Origin: Pelobacter sp. UBA6812
GTDB lineage: Bacteria; Desulfobacterota; Desulfuromonadia; Desulfuromonadales; Syntrophotaleaceae
Assembly (NCBI GenBank): GCA_002452265.1
Contig: DKEW01000028.1
Span: 1-64,000 of the forward strand
Reading direction: 5' to 3'
Length of the DNA: 64,000 bases
The position numbers were made by a program, and so were the translations under genes. The notes below the pieces were generated by a model that saw nothing but the letters and a program-made list of their open reading frames with translations, was not told the DNA's origin and did no database searches. Shown piece after piece: positions 8,586-17,900 of this stretch. Numbering within the stretch: position 1 is the stretch's first letter; each line of letters starts with the position of its first letter.

Positions 8586-9300
8586 CGGAGAGCCTGCCCG
8601 GGGGACGGAATGGTTCGTGCCGCAATGGGGATCTTTGCGGTTCCGCACCTTTGTCGGGTTGCTGTTTCTGCCCTATACCGGCATGGTGCTGTCGTTTGCC
8701 GTCATCGGCTCTCTGCTGGCCCGGCAGCTCATATACGGGCGGATATGGGCCATCGTACTGGTTTATTTCTTCGGTCTGGGGATCGCTGCTCACGCCCTCG
8801 ATGCCCTGGGCAGCAAAGGGGTGAAACCCTGGGGCAGCGTCTTCAGCCGTTCCCAGTTGTGGTGGCTGGCGCTTGCCTCTTTCGCTGCTGCATACGGCAT
8901 CGCCGGTTACTACATGATTCGCTACGTACCGCTGTTGTGGAGCATCGCCCTGCTCGAGGGGTTTTTCGTGTTTGCCTACAACCTCGAACTGTTTGGCGGC
9001 CATTTCCACACCGATGGCTGGTTCGCTTTTTCCTGGGGGGCGCTGCCGGTGCTAGCCGGCTATGTCATGCAGACCAATCGCCTCTCGTTTGCCGTTTTGT
9101 TGCTGGCCGCGGCCATGGCGCTTTTCAGCCTGGTGGAGATCAAGGTTTCCCGCCCTTACAAGGCTTTGAAACGCAAGCAGTCGGAACTTGACGACGGGCA
9201 GCAGGCGCTGCTGCAGCGTTACGAAACCCTGCTCAAATGCATCAGCCTGGGGGTGATCCTGTTGGGGGCGGGGTTGCTGGCGGCGCGCGTCGCGGGATGA
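8566..9300 (+). CDS. UbiA-like membrane prenyltransferase family protein
   Basis: The 244-residue protein has seven to eight predicted transmembrane helices. It resembles a divergent branch of the UbiA superfamily: after the second helix comes AHALDALGSKGVKPW, where classical UbiA has NDxxDxxxD, and after helix five YNLELFGGHFHTDGW, in place of the second Asp motif. The aspartate-rich motifs are thus reduced to single acidic residues, and catalysis is not certain. AAGGAGG precedes the ATG, inside the end of the LolA-like gene. The polyprenyl synthase directly downstream could supply its prenyl diphosphate. It may instead be a non-catalytic membrane protein of the same fold. Confidence 0.6.
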   Translation: MKPQQISGEPARGTEWFVPQWGSLRFRTFVGLLFLPYTGMVLSFAVIGSLLARQLIYGRIWAIVLVYFFGLGIAAHALDALGSKGVKPWGSVFSRSQLWWLALASFAAAYGIAGYYMIRYVPLLWSIALLEGFFVFAYNLELFGGHFHTDGWFAFSWGALPVLAGYVMQTNRLSFAVLLLAAAMALFSLVEIKVSRPYKALKRKQSELDDGQQALLQRYETLLKCISLGVILLGAGLLAARVAG

Positions 9301-9388
9301 TGCCCCTTTTCAGACAACCGGGCCGCAGCATTGTAGCCCCCTCGGCTGCCTTCTGGCTTGCCCGATTTCCCCGATGCGGAGGTAGTCC

Positions 9389-10384
9389 ATGCCCGCCTGT
9401 TTTCAGGAATACGCTGCCCATGTAAAGCCGGCGCTGGATGCCGCAGTCAGCAGCCAGTTGCAGCAACTGCTGGGACCTGTCGTCTTCGGTCATCCGCATG
9501 ACTTGCCCGGATTGACCGGCGGCAAGAGGATTCGCGGTGCGCTGCTGTGCCTGGTTACTGCCAGCCTTGGCGGCAGCCAGGAGGCGGCCATGCCGCGTGC
9601 GGTGGCCGTGGAGCTGATCCAGACCGCTACCCTGGTGCATGACGATTTTGTCGATCAGCATCGATTCCGCAGGAATCAGCCCGCCCTCTGGACGCTGGCC
9701 GGTGCCCGTCGAGCGGTTCTGTTGGGGGATGTGGTCTTTTCCTCGGCGATTCACCGAATGAGCGAACTGGGGCGGGAGGATTGCGGCATCGTCGCCAAAG
9801 CCATCGCCGACCTGTCCCGCGGGGCCTATCAGGAGCCGCTTGACGCCGTTGCCATGCTGGAAGCGGTGGGCCGGGATGATACCTGTTCGGTCGATTATGA
9901 AAGCATCATCGCCCTCAAGACCGGCATTTTGTTTGCGGCCGCCTGCGAACTCGGTGCGGTGGCGGCCGGTGTCGATGGCCCTCAGCAGTTGCTCTGGCGG
10001 CGTTACGGTCAGAAAATCGGCGAGGCCTACCAGATCGCCGACGATCTGCAGGAGGTGGCACAAGCCCTTGGCAGGGCGACGTTGAGCCCCGGCGAACTGG
10101 CCGAGTTGGCGCCGGCATTACGGTTTTTCCTCCCACAAAGTCTCGCCGCGGTCTGCGGGGCGATTCGCAGCGGGGTGGTTCCGATGTCGGCGTTGCTGCC
10201 GTATCTGCAGGAGCTTGGCGACGCCATGCAGACGGCCCTGGAGCAGCGCCTGCACGCCGCGACCGATGCGTTGCGGGGAGCCGTTCCGGAGGGCCCGCTG
10301 GGCCACCTGGTGCGCCGGGCCCCCTGGGATCTGATCGGAATGTTCAACGCGGGGGAGTTGCGGGTTGTCGGTGGTGTCAGCTAG
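9389..10384 (+). CDS. Polyprenyl diphosphate synthase family protein
   Basis: The 331-residue protein has the all-alpha trans-isoprenyl diphosphate synthase fold. Visible motifs are GGKRIRG near residue 47, the first aspartate-rich motif HDDFVD (~residue 88), LLGDVVFSSA, LKTG (~residue 174) and the second Asp-rich motif in YQIADDLQE. The second motif ends in Glu rather than Asp (DDLQE instead of DDxxD), and no typical C-terminal basic motif is seen, so activity may be atypical. GGAGGT precedes the ATG. Its stop overlaps that of the convergent methyltransferase in the palindrome CTAG. Confidence 0.78.
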   Translation: MPACFQEYAAHVKPALDAAVSSQLQQLLGPVVFGHPHDLPGLTGGKRIRGALLCLVTASLGGSQEAAMPRAVAVELIQTATLVHDDFVDQHRFRRNQPALWTLAGARRAVLLGDVVFSSAIHRMSELGREDCGIVAKAIADLSRGAYQEPLDAVAMLEAVGRDDTCSVDYESIIALKTGILFAAACELGAVAAGVDGPQQLLWRRYGQKIGEAYQIADDLQEVAQALGRATLSPGELAELAPALRFFLPQSLAAVCGAIRSGVVPMSALLPYLQELGDAMQTALEQRLHAATDALRGAVPEGPLGHLVRRAPWDLIGMFNAGELRVVGGVS

Positions 10385-11103
10385 GAAGAAGTCAACAGGC
10401 TCCCGCCGGGTTTGTCGGCGGTGACGATGGCCGAGGTGCCGAAGGTCAACTCTTGGCGGGTCAATTTGGCGAAGCCCAGTGCCTGCAACAGGGCGAGGGT
10501 TTCCGGCAGCCAGCGGGTTGCCTGCAGGAACGCGGGCAGCTCCTGAAACACGATGCGCCACTCGGGAAAGATCCGGCCACCGATCGTTTGCAGCAGGGCG
10601 AACCAGATCCGCCAGAGGAGCAAAAACCGGCGGTTCTGCGGATAGGTGAAGTCGTGCAGGATGATGCGGCCGCCGGGGCGCAGCATGGTGTCGGCGTTTC
10701 TCAACAGAGGCTGCAGATCGGCGTACTTGGCCAGATAGGAGGAGGTGATGCAGTCGATGCGTTCTTCCAGCAGCACCTCTTCGGCGCGGCCGAGGCGGAA
10801 CCTGACATTGCCAAGGCCCTCTGCGTGGGCCTTGTGCCGTGCGATGGCCAGATACTCTTCCCGTAACTCGACCCCCGTGACCTGACTGTCCGGAAAGGCC
10901 CGGGCAATAGCCAGGGTCAGAATGCCGGTGCCACAGGCCTGATCCAGGATATGCTTCGGATTCGGGGGGATGGCGGCGAGGATGCGTTTTTTCCAGGAGC
11001 GGTCGAATCCGCAGGTGCAAAGGTTAACCACCCGGTCATATGAGACTCCGGTGCCGGTAAAGAATCGATACACTACCTCCAGTTTGGAACGTTGAGTGGA
11101 CAT
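10381..11103 (-). CDS. UbiE/MenG-like SAM-dependent methyltransferase
   Basis: The 240-residue class I methyltransferase shows YRFFTGTGVSYDRVV at the N-terminus, as in UbiE/MenG-type proteins, motif I as LDQACGTGILTL, an acidic motif II (VTGVELREEYL), and ML RPGGRIILHDF as post-motif III. UbiE-type enzymes methylate quinone rings; here the neighbours (prenyl synthase, UbiA-like protein and reductase-like flavoprotein) suggest an isoprenoid-tailed ring as substrate, which is inference. It lies 52 bases downstream of the flavoprotein gene in the same leftward direction. Confidence 0.75.
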   Translation of the reverse strand: MSTQRSKLEVVYRFFTGTGVSYDRVVNLCTCGFDRSWKKRILAAIPPNPKHILDQACGTGILTLAIARAFPDSQVTGVELREEYLAIARHKAHAEGLGNVRFRLGRAEEVLLEERIDCITSSYLAKYADLQPLLRNADTMLRPGGRIILHDFTYPQNRRFLLLWRIWFALLQTIGGRIFPEWRIVFQELPAFLQATRWLPETLALLQALGFAKLTRQELTFGTSAIVTADKPGGSLLTSS

Positions 11104-11155
11104 GAGCCGCCGGGTTCCCTCCCTTTTTTAAAAAATGATTTTCCCACCAAGGTGG

Positions 11156-12172
11156 TTAGCCACCCGAACCGCACACGCGGGATCCCGCCGCGTTCCCCAT
11201 CCTGCGCAACAACGTGATGGCGTGCCGCAGCCCCACCGTCATTCCCATGCGTTGCGAATTTTTCCTGAGCACGCGGGCTTGCCGCAGCCCGACGCCTTGT
11301 CCCTGGCGCAGCCGTTCGATAATGGCTCGCTCTTCCCACATCCAGTGAAATTCATCCAGCACCGCCTGCCGGTATTGTGTCGGGTCGTGCCAGGCAGCCA
11401 GCAGCAGCTGCACGCTGCGCAGGCCGGGCACGATGCCGTCTCCCGCCAGGGGCGCCACGCAGCCGATGGCCTCGCCGATCCCCCAGATTTCGGTCTCGAA
11501 ACGCCTGGTGACGAAAGGTTGGGACAGGTGCGGTCCGGTCAGCCGGATTCTGCCGTCGCACCGGCACAGGACCCGACCGGTACCGGTTGCGGACGGATGA
11601 TCGATCCAGCCGAGCTGCTCCAGAAACTGCCCGGGATCGTGGAGGAGGTTGCCGCAGCCGATATGATAGCGGTTGTCGTCCAGAGGAAAACACCAGGCGT
11701 AGCCGATGCCGCCGAGCTTGATCCGGTTGGGCAGGGCCTGATCGCTTTGCACCAGCTCTTGACGACAATTCAGCACCAGATCGTCTGCAACCGGTGGCAG
11801 CAGGGCCCGAGCCACGCCGGTGGCATCGATCACCCGGTCATAGTCGGCGAACGGCAACGGAGCAAGATGGGGTCTGGTACCCCGCAGCAGGTCTTTGATC
11901 AGCCGCGGTTTGTCGATGGTCAGCAGTTCCGCCCGGACCCGGATCTCATCCATCTGCAAATGATCCAGCCGTTGCAGAATATATTTATTCCCATCCAGCC
12001 CGGCGTTGGATACCAGTTCGATAAAGGCGGTCGAGGTTCCCCAGGCGCAGGGAGTCAGGCCGCAGCCGGTGTTTTTCCGCCGGTCGTAGAGGTGCACCTC
12101 GCAACCCTGGTTTTCCAGCATCCGGAACAGGTATGCTCCGGTGATACCGGCTCCGGAGATGGCAACTTTCAT
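11156..12172 (-). CDS. Geranylgeranyl-reductase-like FAD-dependent oxidoreductase
   Basis: The 338-residue flavoprotein starts with a Rossmann ADP-binding motif (GAGITG, with ISGAGITGAYLFRML and the acidic LYDRR strand end). Hallmarks of the geranylgeranyl reductase family follow: GIGYAWCFPLDDNRYHIG (~residue 155) corresponds to the family YxWxFP motif, and GIGEAIGCVAPLAGDGIVPG (~residue 245) to the second FAD motif. Such enzymes saturate double bonds in prenyl chains of quinones, chlorophyll or archaeal lipids. It is shorter than most (~390-450). The role in saturating a lipid made by the neighbouring prenyl genes is inferred. Confidence 0.72.
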   Translation of the reverse strand: MKVAISGAGITGAYLFRMLENQGCEVHLYDRRKNTGCGLTPCAWGTSTAFIELVSNAGLDGNKYILQRLDHLQMDEIRVRAELLTIDKPRLIKDLLRGTRPHLAPLPFADYDRVIDATGVARALLPPVADDLVLNCRQELVQSDQALPNRIKLGGIGYAWCFPLDDNRYHIGCGNLLHDPGQFLEQLGWIDHPSATGTGRVLCRCDGRIRLTGPHLSQPFVTRRFETEIWGIGEAIGCVAPLAGDGIVPGLRSVQLLLAAWHDPTQYRQAVLDEFHWMWEERAIIERLRQGQGVGLRQARVLRKNSQRMGMTVGLRHAITLLRRMGNAAGSRVCGSGG

Positions 12173-12475
12173 GCGGTATTCCTTATGTTTTCAAGAACTT
12201 GCAGTTGCAGCGCGTATGCCTGCGAGGCTGACAGTAGAAATTCGGATGCCAGTCCGACGGTGTCTTGCAGCCGTCCGCCTGCGAACTCAGGCTAGGTACC
12301 TGTTCATTCTAGCAAAATAATGCCGCTGGGGAAGCTGCGCATGCCTGTCGGGTCGGGACCCCTCTCTTTCCATTTTTAAATGGACCTTTTGCGGTTGGCA
12401 GGCACCATGGGCATGAGTCGTAAGGGGATGTTTCGGATTGTCGGAAATTTAGGGGATATTTAAGGTGGGGTGGCC
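12173..12475. other. Intergenic region, no complete gene
   Basis: On the minus strand a frame of about 40 codons ends with a TGA overlapping the ATG of the flavoprotein gene and reads plausibly (LQDTVGLASEFLLSASQ), but a stop precedes it and it contains no ATG, GTG or TTG. It may be a decayed coding stretch. The remainder, 12300-12475, shows no recognisable feature. Confidence 0.4.
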
Positions 12476-14038
12476 TTACGTAGGTTCCTGCAGTTCCACC
12501 CAGAAGGTGGCGCCGCCGCCGGGGGTCTCTGCAACCCAGAAATGCCCGCGGTAATAACGCGTAATTTTTTGAACGATGGCCAGGCCGATGCCGGAGCCCG
12601 GGTGATTGTGAGCGTTTTCACCGCGGAAAAACACATCACCCAGCTTTTCCCTTTCATTTTCAGGGATGCCAGGGCCGTGGTCGCGGACAAAAAACCTCAC
12701 CGCATTTTCGGTGCGCAGGCCACCGACGCTGATCGGGTTGTTCGGACCGCCCGCATAGCGAACGGCATTGCCGATAAGGTTGGAAAACAGCTGGTAGATG
12801 AGGGTCGGGTGGGCCTCCAGATCGGGTAAAGCTCCCGTGATCACCTGGGTGTCAACGGCGAGAATCTGTTCTTCCAGATCCCTGGTGACCCGGGAGACGA
12901 TATGGGCAAGGACAATTTTTTCGGCCGGCTGATCCATGCGGCCGATGCGGGCCAGTTGCAGCAGGTCTTCGAGCAGTTGGGCCATCTGCCAGCCCTTTTG
13001 CTCGATGTCCAGCAGCATGTTGTCAAGGTCTTCCGGGATATGGTCCCGGAGTTGGCGGCGGAGTACTTCGGTGCCGGAGATGAACACGGTCAATGGCGAA
13101 CGCAGATCGTGGGCGACGGTGCGGACGAAGGTGTCCAGTTCGCAGTTGGCGGCGCGCAATTGCTGTTCGATCTGCCTGCGCTGGACCAGTTCCTGATCGA
13201 GGGCCTGGTGGGACAGGCTGAGTTCCCGAAACAGGGTCTGGTAGGGAGTTCTCAGGGATCCCAGGGTCAGGGCGCGATAGACGAGGAAGACGGATCCGAT
13301 CTTGAACAGGTGACCGAGACAGTTGGCCAGGCCGTAGACATCCTGATACAAGGTGAAGGTGAGTTCGGAGAGAATGGCCAGGCCGATGGAGGCCAGCATC
13401 AGGTTAATCAGCCCCCGGTCGAGACCGGCCCGCTTCCGCCAGTAAAGCCAGGCACTGCCGGCCAGCGTGGCGCTGATCAGGTATTCGGATCCGATCTTGA
13501 ACGGGGTGAGTCCGGCTTTGGTCAGGCAAGAGGGGAACACATTAATCGGCCAGATGGCCAGGCTCAGCAGCAATCCGGCGACAGAAAAGCCGAGCATCCA
13601 GTTGCGGGCCTTAAACGGGCCGTTGCGGCCCAGCAGCCAGCCGGAAGCCAGATAGGCGCCTGCTTGCAGGCTGCGGGCGGCGATCCAGAACTGGGTCGGA
13701 ACATCGGTGTCCGTACCCGGGAAAACCCCCATGCCTTTGTAAGACAGTGTATGGAACAGGTCGAGAACGCCTATGCTCAAATAGGCCGCGGCTAATAGGG
13801 TGAAAGAGTGGTTGCGGTTGATGTGCCTGGTGTGCCAACCGATGCTGAAGGTGGTGATGGCCACCGCCACACTTGAAAGTTCCGCCACTCCGTGAAACAG
13901 AAGGTAATTGAATCGGCTCAGCAGGAAGAGTGCTGCCGTGCCGAGCAGCAGGCAGACTGTCTTAATCAGGATGCGCCATCCGCGAGAAGCGGCAGCTCGT
14001 TGGATCGGCGGTGATTGCAAGGGCAAGGTCATATCCAT
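12476..14038 (-). CDS. MASE3-domain sensor histidine kinase
   Basis: The 520-residue protein has about eight membrane helices (residues ~20-265) matching the MASE3 sensor domain, including FSIGWHTRHINRNHSF and LDLFHTLSYKGMGVF. A short coiled coil leads to the HisKA domain with the phospho-acceptor H-box VAHDLRSPLT (~residue 310), then a HATPase_c domain with N-box LFSNLIGNAVRYAG, G1 VRDHGPGIP and G2 GSGIGLAIVQ. It senses an unknown membrane or intracellular signal. No response regulator gene lies within the window next to it, so the partner is unknown; it is an orphan kinase. Confidence 0.88.
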   Translation of the reverse strand: MDMTLPLQSPPIQRAAASRGWRILIKTVCLLLGTAALFLLSRFNYLLFHGVAELSSVAVAITTFSIGWHTRHINRNHSFTLLAAAYLSIGVLDLFHTLSYKGMGVFPGTDTDVPTQFWIAARSLQAGAYLASGWLLGRNGPFKARNWMLGFSVAGLLLSLAIWPINVFPSCLTKAGLTPFKIGSEYLISATLAGSAWLYWRKRAGLDRGLINLMLASIGLAILSELTFTLYQDVYGLANCLGHLFKIGSVFLVYRALTLGSLRTPYQTLFRELSLSHQALDQELVQRRQIEQQLRAANCELDTFVRTVAHDLRSPLTVFISGTEVLRRQLRDHIPEDLDNMLLDIEQKGWQMAQLLEDLLQLARIGRMDQPAEKIVLAHIVSRVTRDLEEQILAVDTQVITGALPDLEAHPTLIYQLFSNLIGNAVRYAGGPNNPISVGGLRTENAVRFFVRDHGPGIPENEREKLGDVFFRGENAHNHPGSGIGLAIVQKITRYYRGHFWVAETPGGGATFWVELQEPT

Positions 14039-14305
14039 AAAAGACGATCTTAATCAGAGCGATATCAACGTGTTTTTTTCTTAATTGTTTGAACACATTA
14101 GTTAATTTCAGCGCAAACTGTCAAGAGGCGGTTTGTTTATATTTTCGTTCGGCACTCCGCGTGCGAAGTTTCCAGTGTGGGCCTTTTTATGAACTCTGCT
14201 ACAGAAGCGATCCGGGGTGGTTATGGTCTTTTCCGGCGCTGTTTTTGAATTGGCTCACAGTTTGGTACAATGAATCGGTAACCAAAGGATAGGAGGAGCG
14301 GATTT

Positions 14306-14854
14306 ATGACCAAGCAATTTGAAACGGCGACCTTTGCCGCGGGCTGTTTCTGGTGCGTGGAGGCGGTCTTTAGTCGACTCAGGGGCGTGGAGACCGTTAT
14401 CTCGGGTTATTCCGGCGGGGAACTGCCGGCCCCTACCTACCGACAGGTCTGCAGTGGGACGACCGGTCATGCCGAAGCGGTGCAGGTTCGTTTTGATCCC
14501 GAGGTGATCAGTTTTGCCGAACTGCTGGAGGTCTTCTGGCGTAGCCATGATCCCACCACCCGCAACCGCCAGGGAGCCGATGTCGGTACCCAGTATCGGT
14601 CGGCCATCTTTTATCACGACGAAAATCAAAGGCAGGTTGCCGAGCGGTCAAGGCAAGAGGCTGAAGAAACCGGCCTTTGGCTTGAGCCGATTGTGACCGA
14701 GATCGTCCCGTATACCAATTTCTATCCGGCCGAGGAGGGACACCAGGACTACTATCGACACAATCCTGATCAGATGTATTGCCGGGTCATCATTGATCCG
14801 AAGATTCATAAGCTGCAAAAAGAATTCAAGGACAAGCTTAAAAGGCCCGAATGA
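14306..14854 (+). CDS. msrA: Peptide methionine sulfoxide reductase MsrA
   Basis: The 182-residue enzyme reduces methionine-S-sulfoxide in proteins, repairing oxidative damage. The catalytic motif GCFWCVEAVF is at residues ~13-22, and GYSGG, GHAEAVQV, YRSAIFYH and EEGHQDYY are all in conserved positions. There is no signal peptide, so it is cytosolic. AGGAGG lies 12 bases before the ATG. No msrB is adjacent. It stands alone between the divergent histidine kinase and the pyruvate dehydrogenase operon. Confidence 0.95.
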   Translation: MTKQFETATFAAGCFWCVEAVFSRLRGVETVISGYSGGELPAPTYRQVCSGTTGHAEAVQVRFDPEVISFAELLEVFWRSHDPTTRNRQGADVGTQYRSAIFYHDENQRQVAERSRQEAEETGLWLEPIVTEIVPYTNFYPAEEGHQDYYRHNPDQMYCRVIIDPKIHKLQKEFKDKLKRPE

Positions 14855-15207
14855 TCGTGGGATATAGTATAGGCTCTTTTGCGATTGAATGACGACCGGT
14901 TGCGTTTGTGTGCAGGTCGTTGGTAGTGTCTTGTTTTTGAATACGCCGATCCGTTTCGTTGTAAAAATTTGATCGGACCACTTCCATCCCGGACGCGGCC
15001 TGGTTGTAGCGTTGCATCATCCTCATCGCACCCGCCATCTGTCAACCGTGCTGAAATTCCCCTCTAAAATGATATCCTTTAGCTTTGTTAGCGAATGCTC
15101 TCAGCAAAGTTGTGCCTGCCGATCCGATAGGCCGATATCCAGACAGCTAAGCTCAGGTGCAAGGGGGCCGGGTTGACCGCTGTTATGCCCCGTATATGAG
15201 GAATCCC
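14855..15207. other. Leader/promoter region of the pyruvate dehydrogenase operon
   Basis: No gene is seen in these ~350 bases. The region must carry the aceE promoter. A TTGACC at 15172 with TATATG 16 bases on looks promoter-like, but it would place the transcript start at the aceE start codon, so it is not convincing. No clear operator was identified. Confidence 0.35.
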
Positions 15208-17868
15208 ATGACCGATTACTACAAAGATCCCGATCCCGCAGAAACCCTTGATTGGCTTGCCTCGCTGGAAGGTCTTGTAGCGGCGGAAGGTCCCGAAAAG
15301 GCTGATTACCTGTTGCGGCAGTTGACCGCCAAGGCCCGTGCGCTGGGGGTATCCACTTCGCCGGGTCTTCTTACGCCCTACTGTAATACCCTTGTGCCAT
15401 CCGACGAAGATAAGATGCCGCAAGACGATTCCCTGACAGCACGCAACCTGGCCGCCTATGTGCGCTGGAACGCCATGGCCATGGTGGTGCGGGCGAACAA
15501 GGACGGCAAGGCCCTGGGCGGTCATATCGCGACCTACAGCTCGATCTCGTCTATGTACGAGGTTGGTTTTGACTGGTTTTTTCGCGGACCGCAGGCGGAG
15601 CATGGCGCGGATATGATTTATTTCCAGGGACACAGTTCACCGGGCGTGTATGCGCGTGCGTTTGTCGAGGGGCGTCTGGAAGAGCAGCAGTTGGAGAATT
15701 TCCGCCAGGAGGCCGGAGGGCGGGGACTGTCCTCTTATCCTCACCCTTGGTTGATGCCGAACTTCTGGGAGTTCCCGACGGTGTCCATGGGGCTGGGGCC
15801 GATCATGGCCATCTACCAGGCGCGGTTTATGAAATACATGCACAGCCGACAGCTCAAACCTGCCGGCGATCGCAAGGTGTGGGTGTTTCTGGGGGACGGC
15901 GAGACGGATGAACCGGAAGCCCTCGGTGCATTGACTCTGGCGGCGCGTGAGCAGCTCGATCAGCTGATTTTTGTCGTCAATTGCAATCTGCAGCGCCTCG
16001 ATGGCCCGGTGCGCGGCAACGGCAAGATTATCCAGGAACTGGAAGGTCGCTTCCGGGGGGCCGGATGGCATGTGATCAAGCTGATCTGGGGCAGCGAGTG
16101 GGATCCCATTCTGGAACGGGACATCGAGGGTTTGTTGCTGAAAAAGCTCGGCAGTATGGTCGATGGCGAGTTTCAGACTATCCATGCCCGGGGACCGGCT
16201 TATTTGCGGGAGAAGATATTCGGCGACGATCCCCGCCTGGTCGCCCTCATCGAAGGCATGAGTGACCGGGATCTGTGGCAGATGAGCCGGGGCGGGCATG
16301 ATCCCAGGAAGGTCTACGCTGCTTTCAGCGCCGCTTGTCGGCATCGGGGGCAGCCGACTGTGATTCTGGTGAAAACCGTCAAGGGATTCGGTATGGGGCA
16401 GGCCGGAGAGTCGGAGATGCTGGCCCATAACGTAAAGAAAATGGATCTGGAGTCCCTCAAGGCGTTTCGCGACCGGTTCCATGTGCCGCTGCAGGATGAT
16501 GAACTGCTGGCTCTGCCTTTTATTCGGCCGCCGCAAGGCAGCCCCGAGGAACAGTTTGCCCAGCGTCAACGCAAAGCGCTCGGCGGCCCGGTACCGTTTC
16601 GCCGCAGCGAGCATCTTTCTCTTTCAGCTCCCCCGCTTACCGCTTTTGAGAAACTTCTCGAATCCTCGAACGAGCGGGAGGTTTCAACGACTATGGTGTT
16701 CGTGCGCCTGCTTGGCGCTCTGGTCAAGGATGAGAACATCGGCAGAAACATCGTGCCGATTATTCCAGACGAGGCCAGAACTTTTGGCATGGAGGGCCTA
16801 TTCCGGCAACTGGGCATCTATGCCCCGGCCGGGCAACTTTACGAACCCCAGGACGCCGAGACCGTTGCGTGGTATCGGGAAGATCCCGAAGGGCAGATTC
16901 TCGAGGAAGGGATTACCGAGGCCGGTGCGGTTTCCTCCTGGATTGCGGCCGGCACGGCCCACGTCAACTACGGGGTGCCGATGATCCCTTTGTATACCTT
17001 CTATTCCATGTTCGGCTTTCAGCGCGTCGCTGATCTGCTGTGGGCTGCCGGGGACAGCCGGGCCCGAGGTTTTTTGCTGGGGGCCACCTCGGGGAGGACG
17101 ACCCTCAATGGCGAGGGCCTGCAGCACCAGGATGGTCAGGGGTTGCTGTTTGCCTCGGTGTTTCCAACCTGTCAGGCTTACGATCCGACCTTTGGCTACG
17201 AAGTGGTGGTGCTGGTTCAGCAGGGCATCGAACGCATGTATGCCAAAGATGAGGATGTCTTCTATTACATCACTCTGCTCAATGAAAATTATCCGCAACC
17301 GGCCATGCCGGAGGGGGTCGAGGAAGGCATCCGACGGGGCATGTATCTGCTGCGCCATGCCGAAGCGGAGGGACCAAAGGTGCAGCTGATGGGCTGTGGC
17401 GCGATTCTGCGCGAGGTGCTTGCGGCAGCCGAGCTGTTGTCGGAGGATTTTGGCGTACAGGCGGATGTCTGGTCGGTTCTCGGTATCAATCAGCTGCATC
17501 GTAACGGGATGCGTGTGGAGGAATGGAATCGCCTGCATCCCGAGCAGCCGCCCCATAAAACCTGGGTCGCAGAAGCGTTGCAGGGACACGAGGGACCGGT
17601 GGTGATCAGCACCGACTATGTCCGGGCCTATGTGGAACAGATCCGCCGTCTGATCGAAAGGCCGCTGACCGTACTCGGCACCGACGGCTTCGGGCGTAGC
17701 GATACCCGTGCGGTATTGCGCGATTTCTTCAAGGTGGACCGCCATCATGTGGTGGTCGCGGCCCTGAAGGCGCTGGCCGACCAAGGGGACCTGCCGCTTC
17801 CAACGGTCACCCAAGCCATTAAAAAATACGGACTGGATCCAGAAGTTTCCCATTCTATCGATCGCTAG
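15208..17868 (+). CDS. aceE: Pyruvate dehydrogenase E1 component, homodimeric type
   Basis: The 886-residue thiamine-diphosphate enzyme decarboxylates pyruvate and reductively acetylates the E2 lipoyl group. It matches the homodimeric AceE type in length and motifs: GHIATYSSISSMYEVGF and YFQGHSSPGVYARAF near the N-terminus, the TPP-binding GDGETDEPEALGAL with NCNLQRLDGPVRGNG, then the pyrimidine domain with QDGQGLLFA. GAGGA six bases upstream supports the start MTDYYK at 15208, not the upstream ATG at 15157. It is first of aceE-aceF-lpd (33-base gap to aceF). A PDH complex is notable for a presumed strict anaerobe, where pyruvate:ferredoxin oxidoreductase is common. Confidence 0.95.
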   Translation: MTDYYKDPDPAETLDWLASLEGLVAAEGPEKADYLLRQLTAKARALGVSTSPGLLTPYCNTLVPSDEDKMPQDDSLTARNLAAYVRWNAMAMVVRANKDGKALGGHIATYSSISSMYEVGFDWFFRGPQAEHGADMIYFQGHSSPGVYARAFVEGRLEEQQLENFRQEAGGRGLSSYPHPWLMPNFWEFPTVSMGLGPIMAIYQARFMKYMHSRQLKPAGDRKVWVFLGDGETDEPEALGALTLAAREQLDQLIFVVNCNLQRLDGPVRGNGKIIQELEGRFRGAGWHVIKLIWGSEWDPILERDIEGLLLKKLGSMVDGEFQTIHARGPAYLREKIFGDDPRLVALIEGMSDRDLWQMSRGGHDPRKVYAAFSAACRHRGQPTVILVKTVKGFGMGQAGESEMLAHNVKKMDLESLKAFRDRFHVPLQDDELLALPFIRPPQGSPEEQFAQRQRKALGGPVPFRRSEHLSLSAPPLTAFEKLLESSNEREVSTTMVFVRLLGALVKDENIGRNIVPIIPDEARTFGMEGLFRQLGIYAPAGQLYEPQDAETVAWYREDPEGQILEEGITEAGAVSSWIAAGTAHVNYGVPMIPLYTFYSMFGFQRVADLLWAAGDSRARGFLLGATSGRTTLNGEGLQHQDGQGLLFASVFPTCQAYDPTFGYEVVVLVQQGIERMYAKDEDVFYYITLLNENYPQPAMPEGVEEGIRRGMYLLRHAEAEGPKVQLMGCGAILREVLAAAELLSEDFGVQADVWSVLGINQLHRNGMRVEEWNRLHPEQPPHKTWVAEALQGHEGPVVISTDYVRAYVEQIRRLIERPLTVLGTDGFGRSDTRAVLRDFFKVDRHHVVVAALKALADQGDLPLPTVTQAIKKYGLDPEVSHSIDR

Positions 17869-17900
17869 TTTTCCGCCCACTTGGCAAAGGAGCATGGTAT

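Noticed and set aside
12173..12310. 40-codon gene ending in ATGA overlap with the flavoprotein
   Set aside because: No usable start codon and a stop immediately upstream.
15172..15200. Promoter TTGACC/TATATG before aceE
   Set aside because: It would start transcription at the start codon; not convincing.
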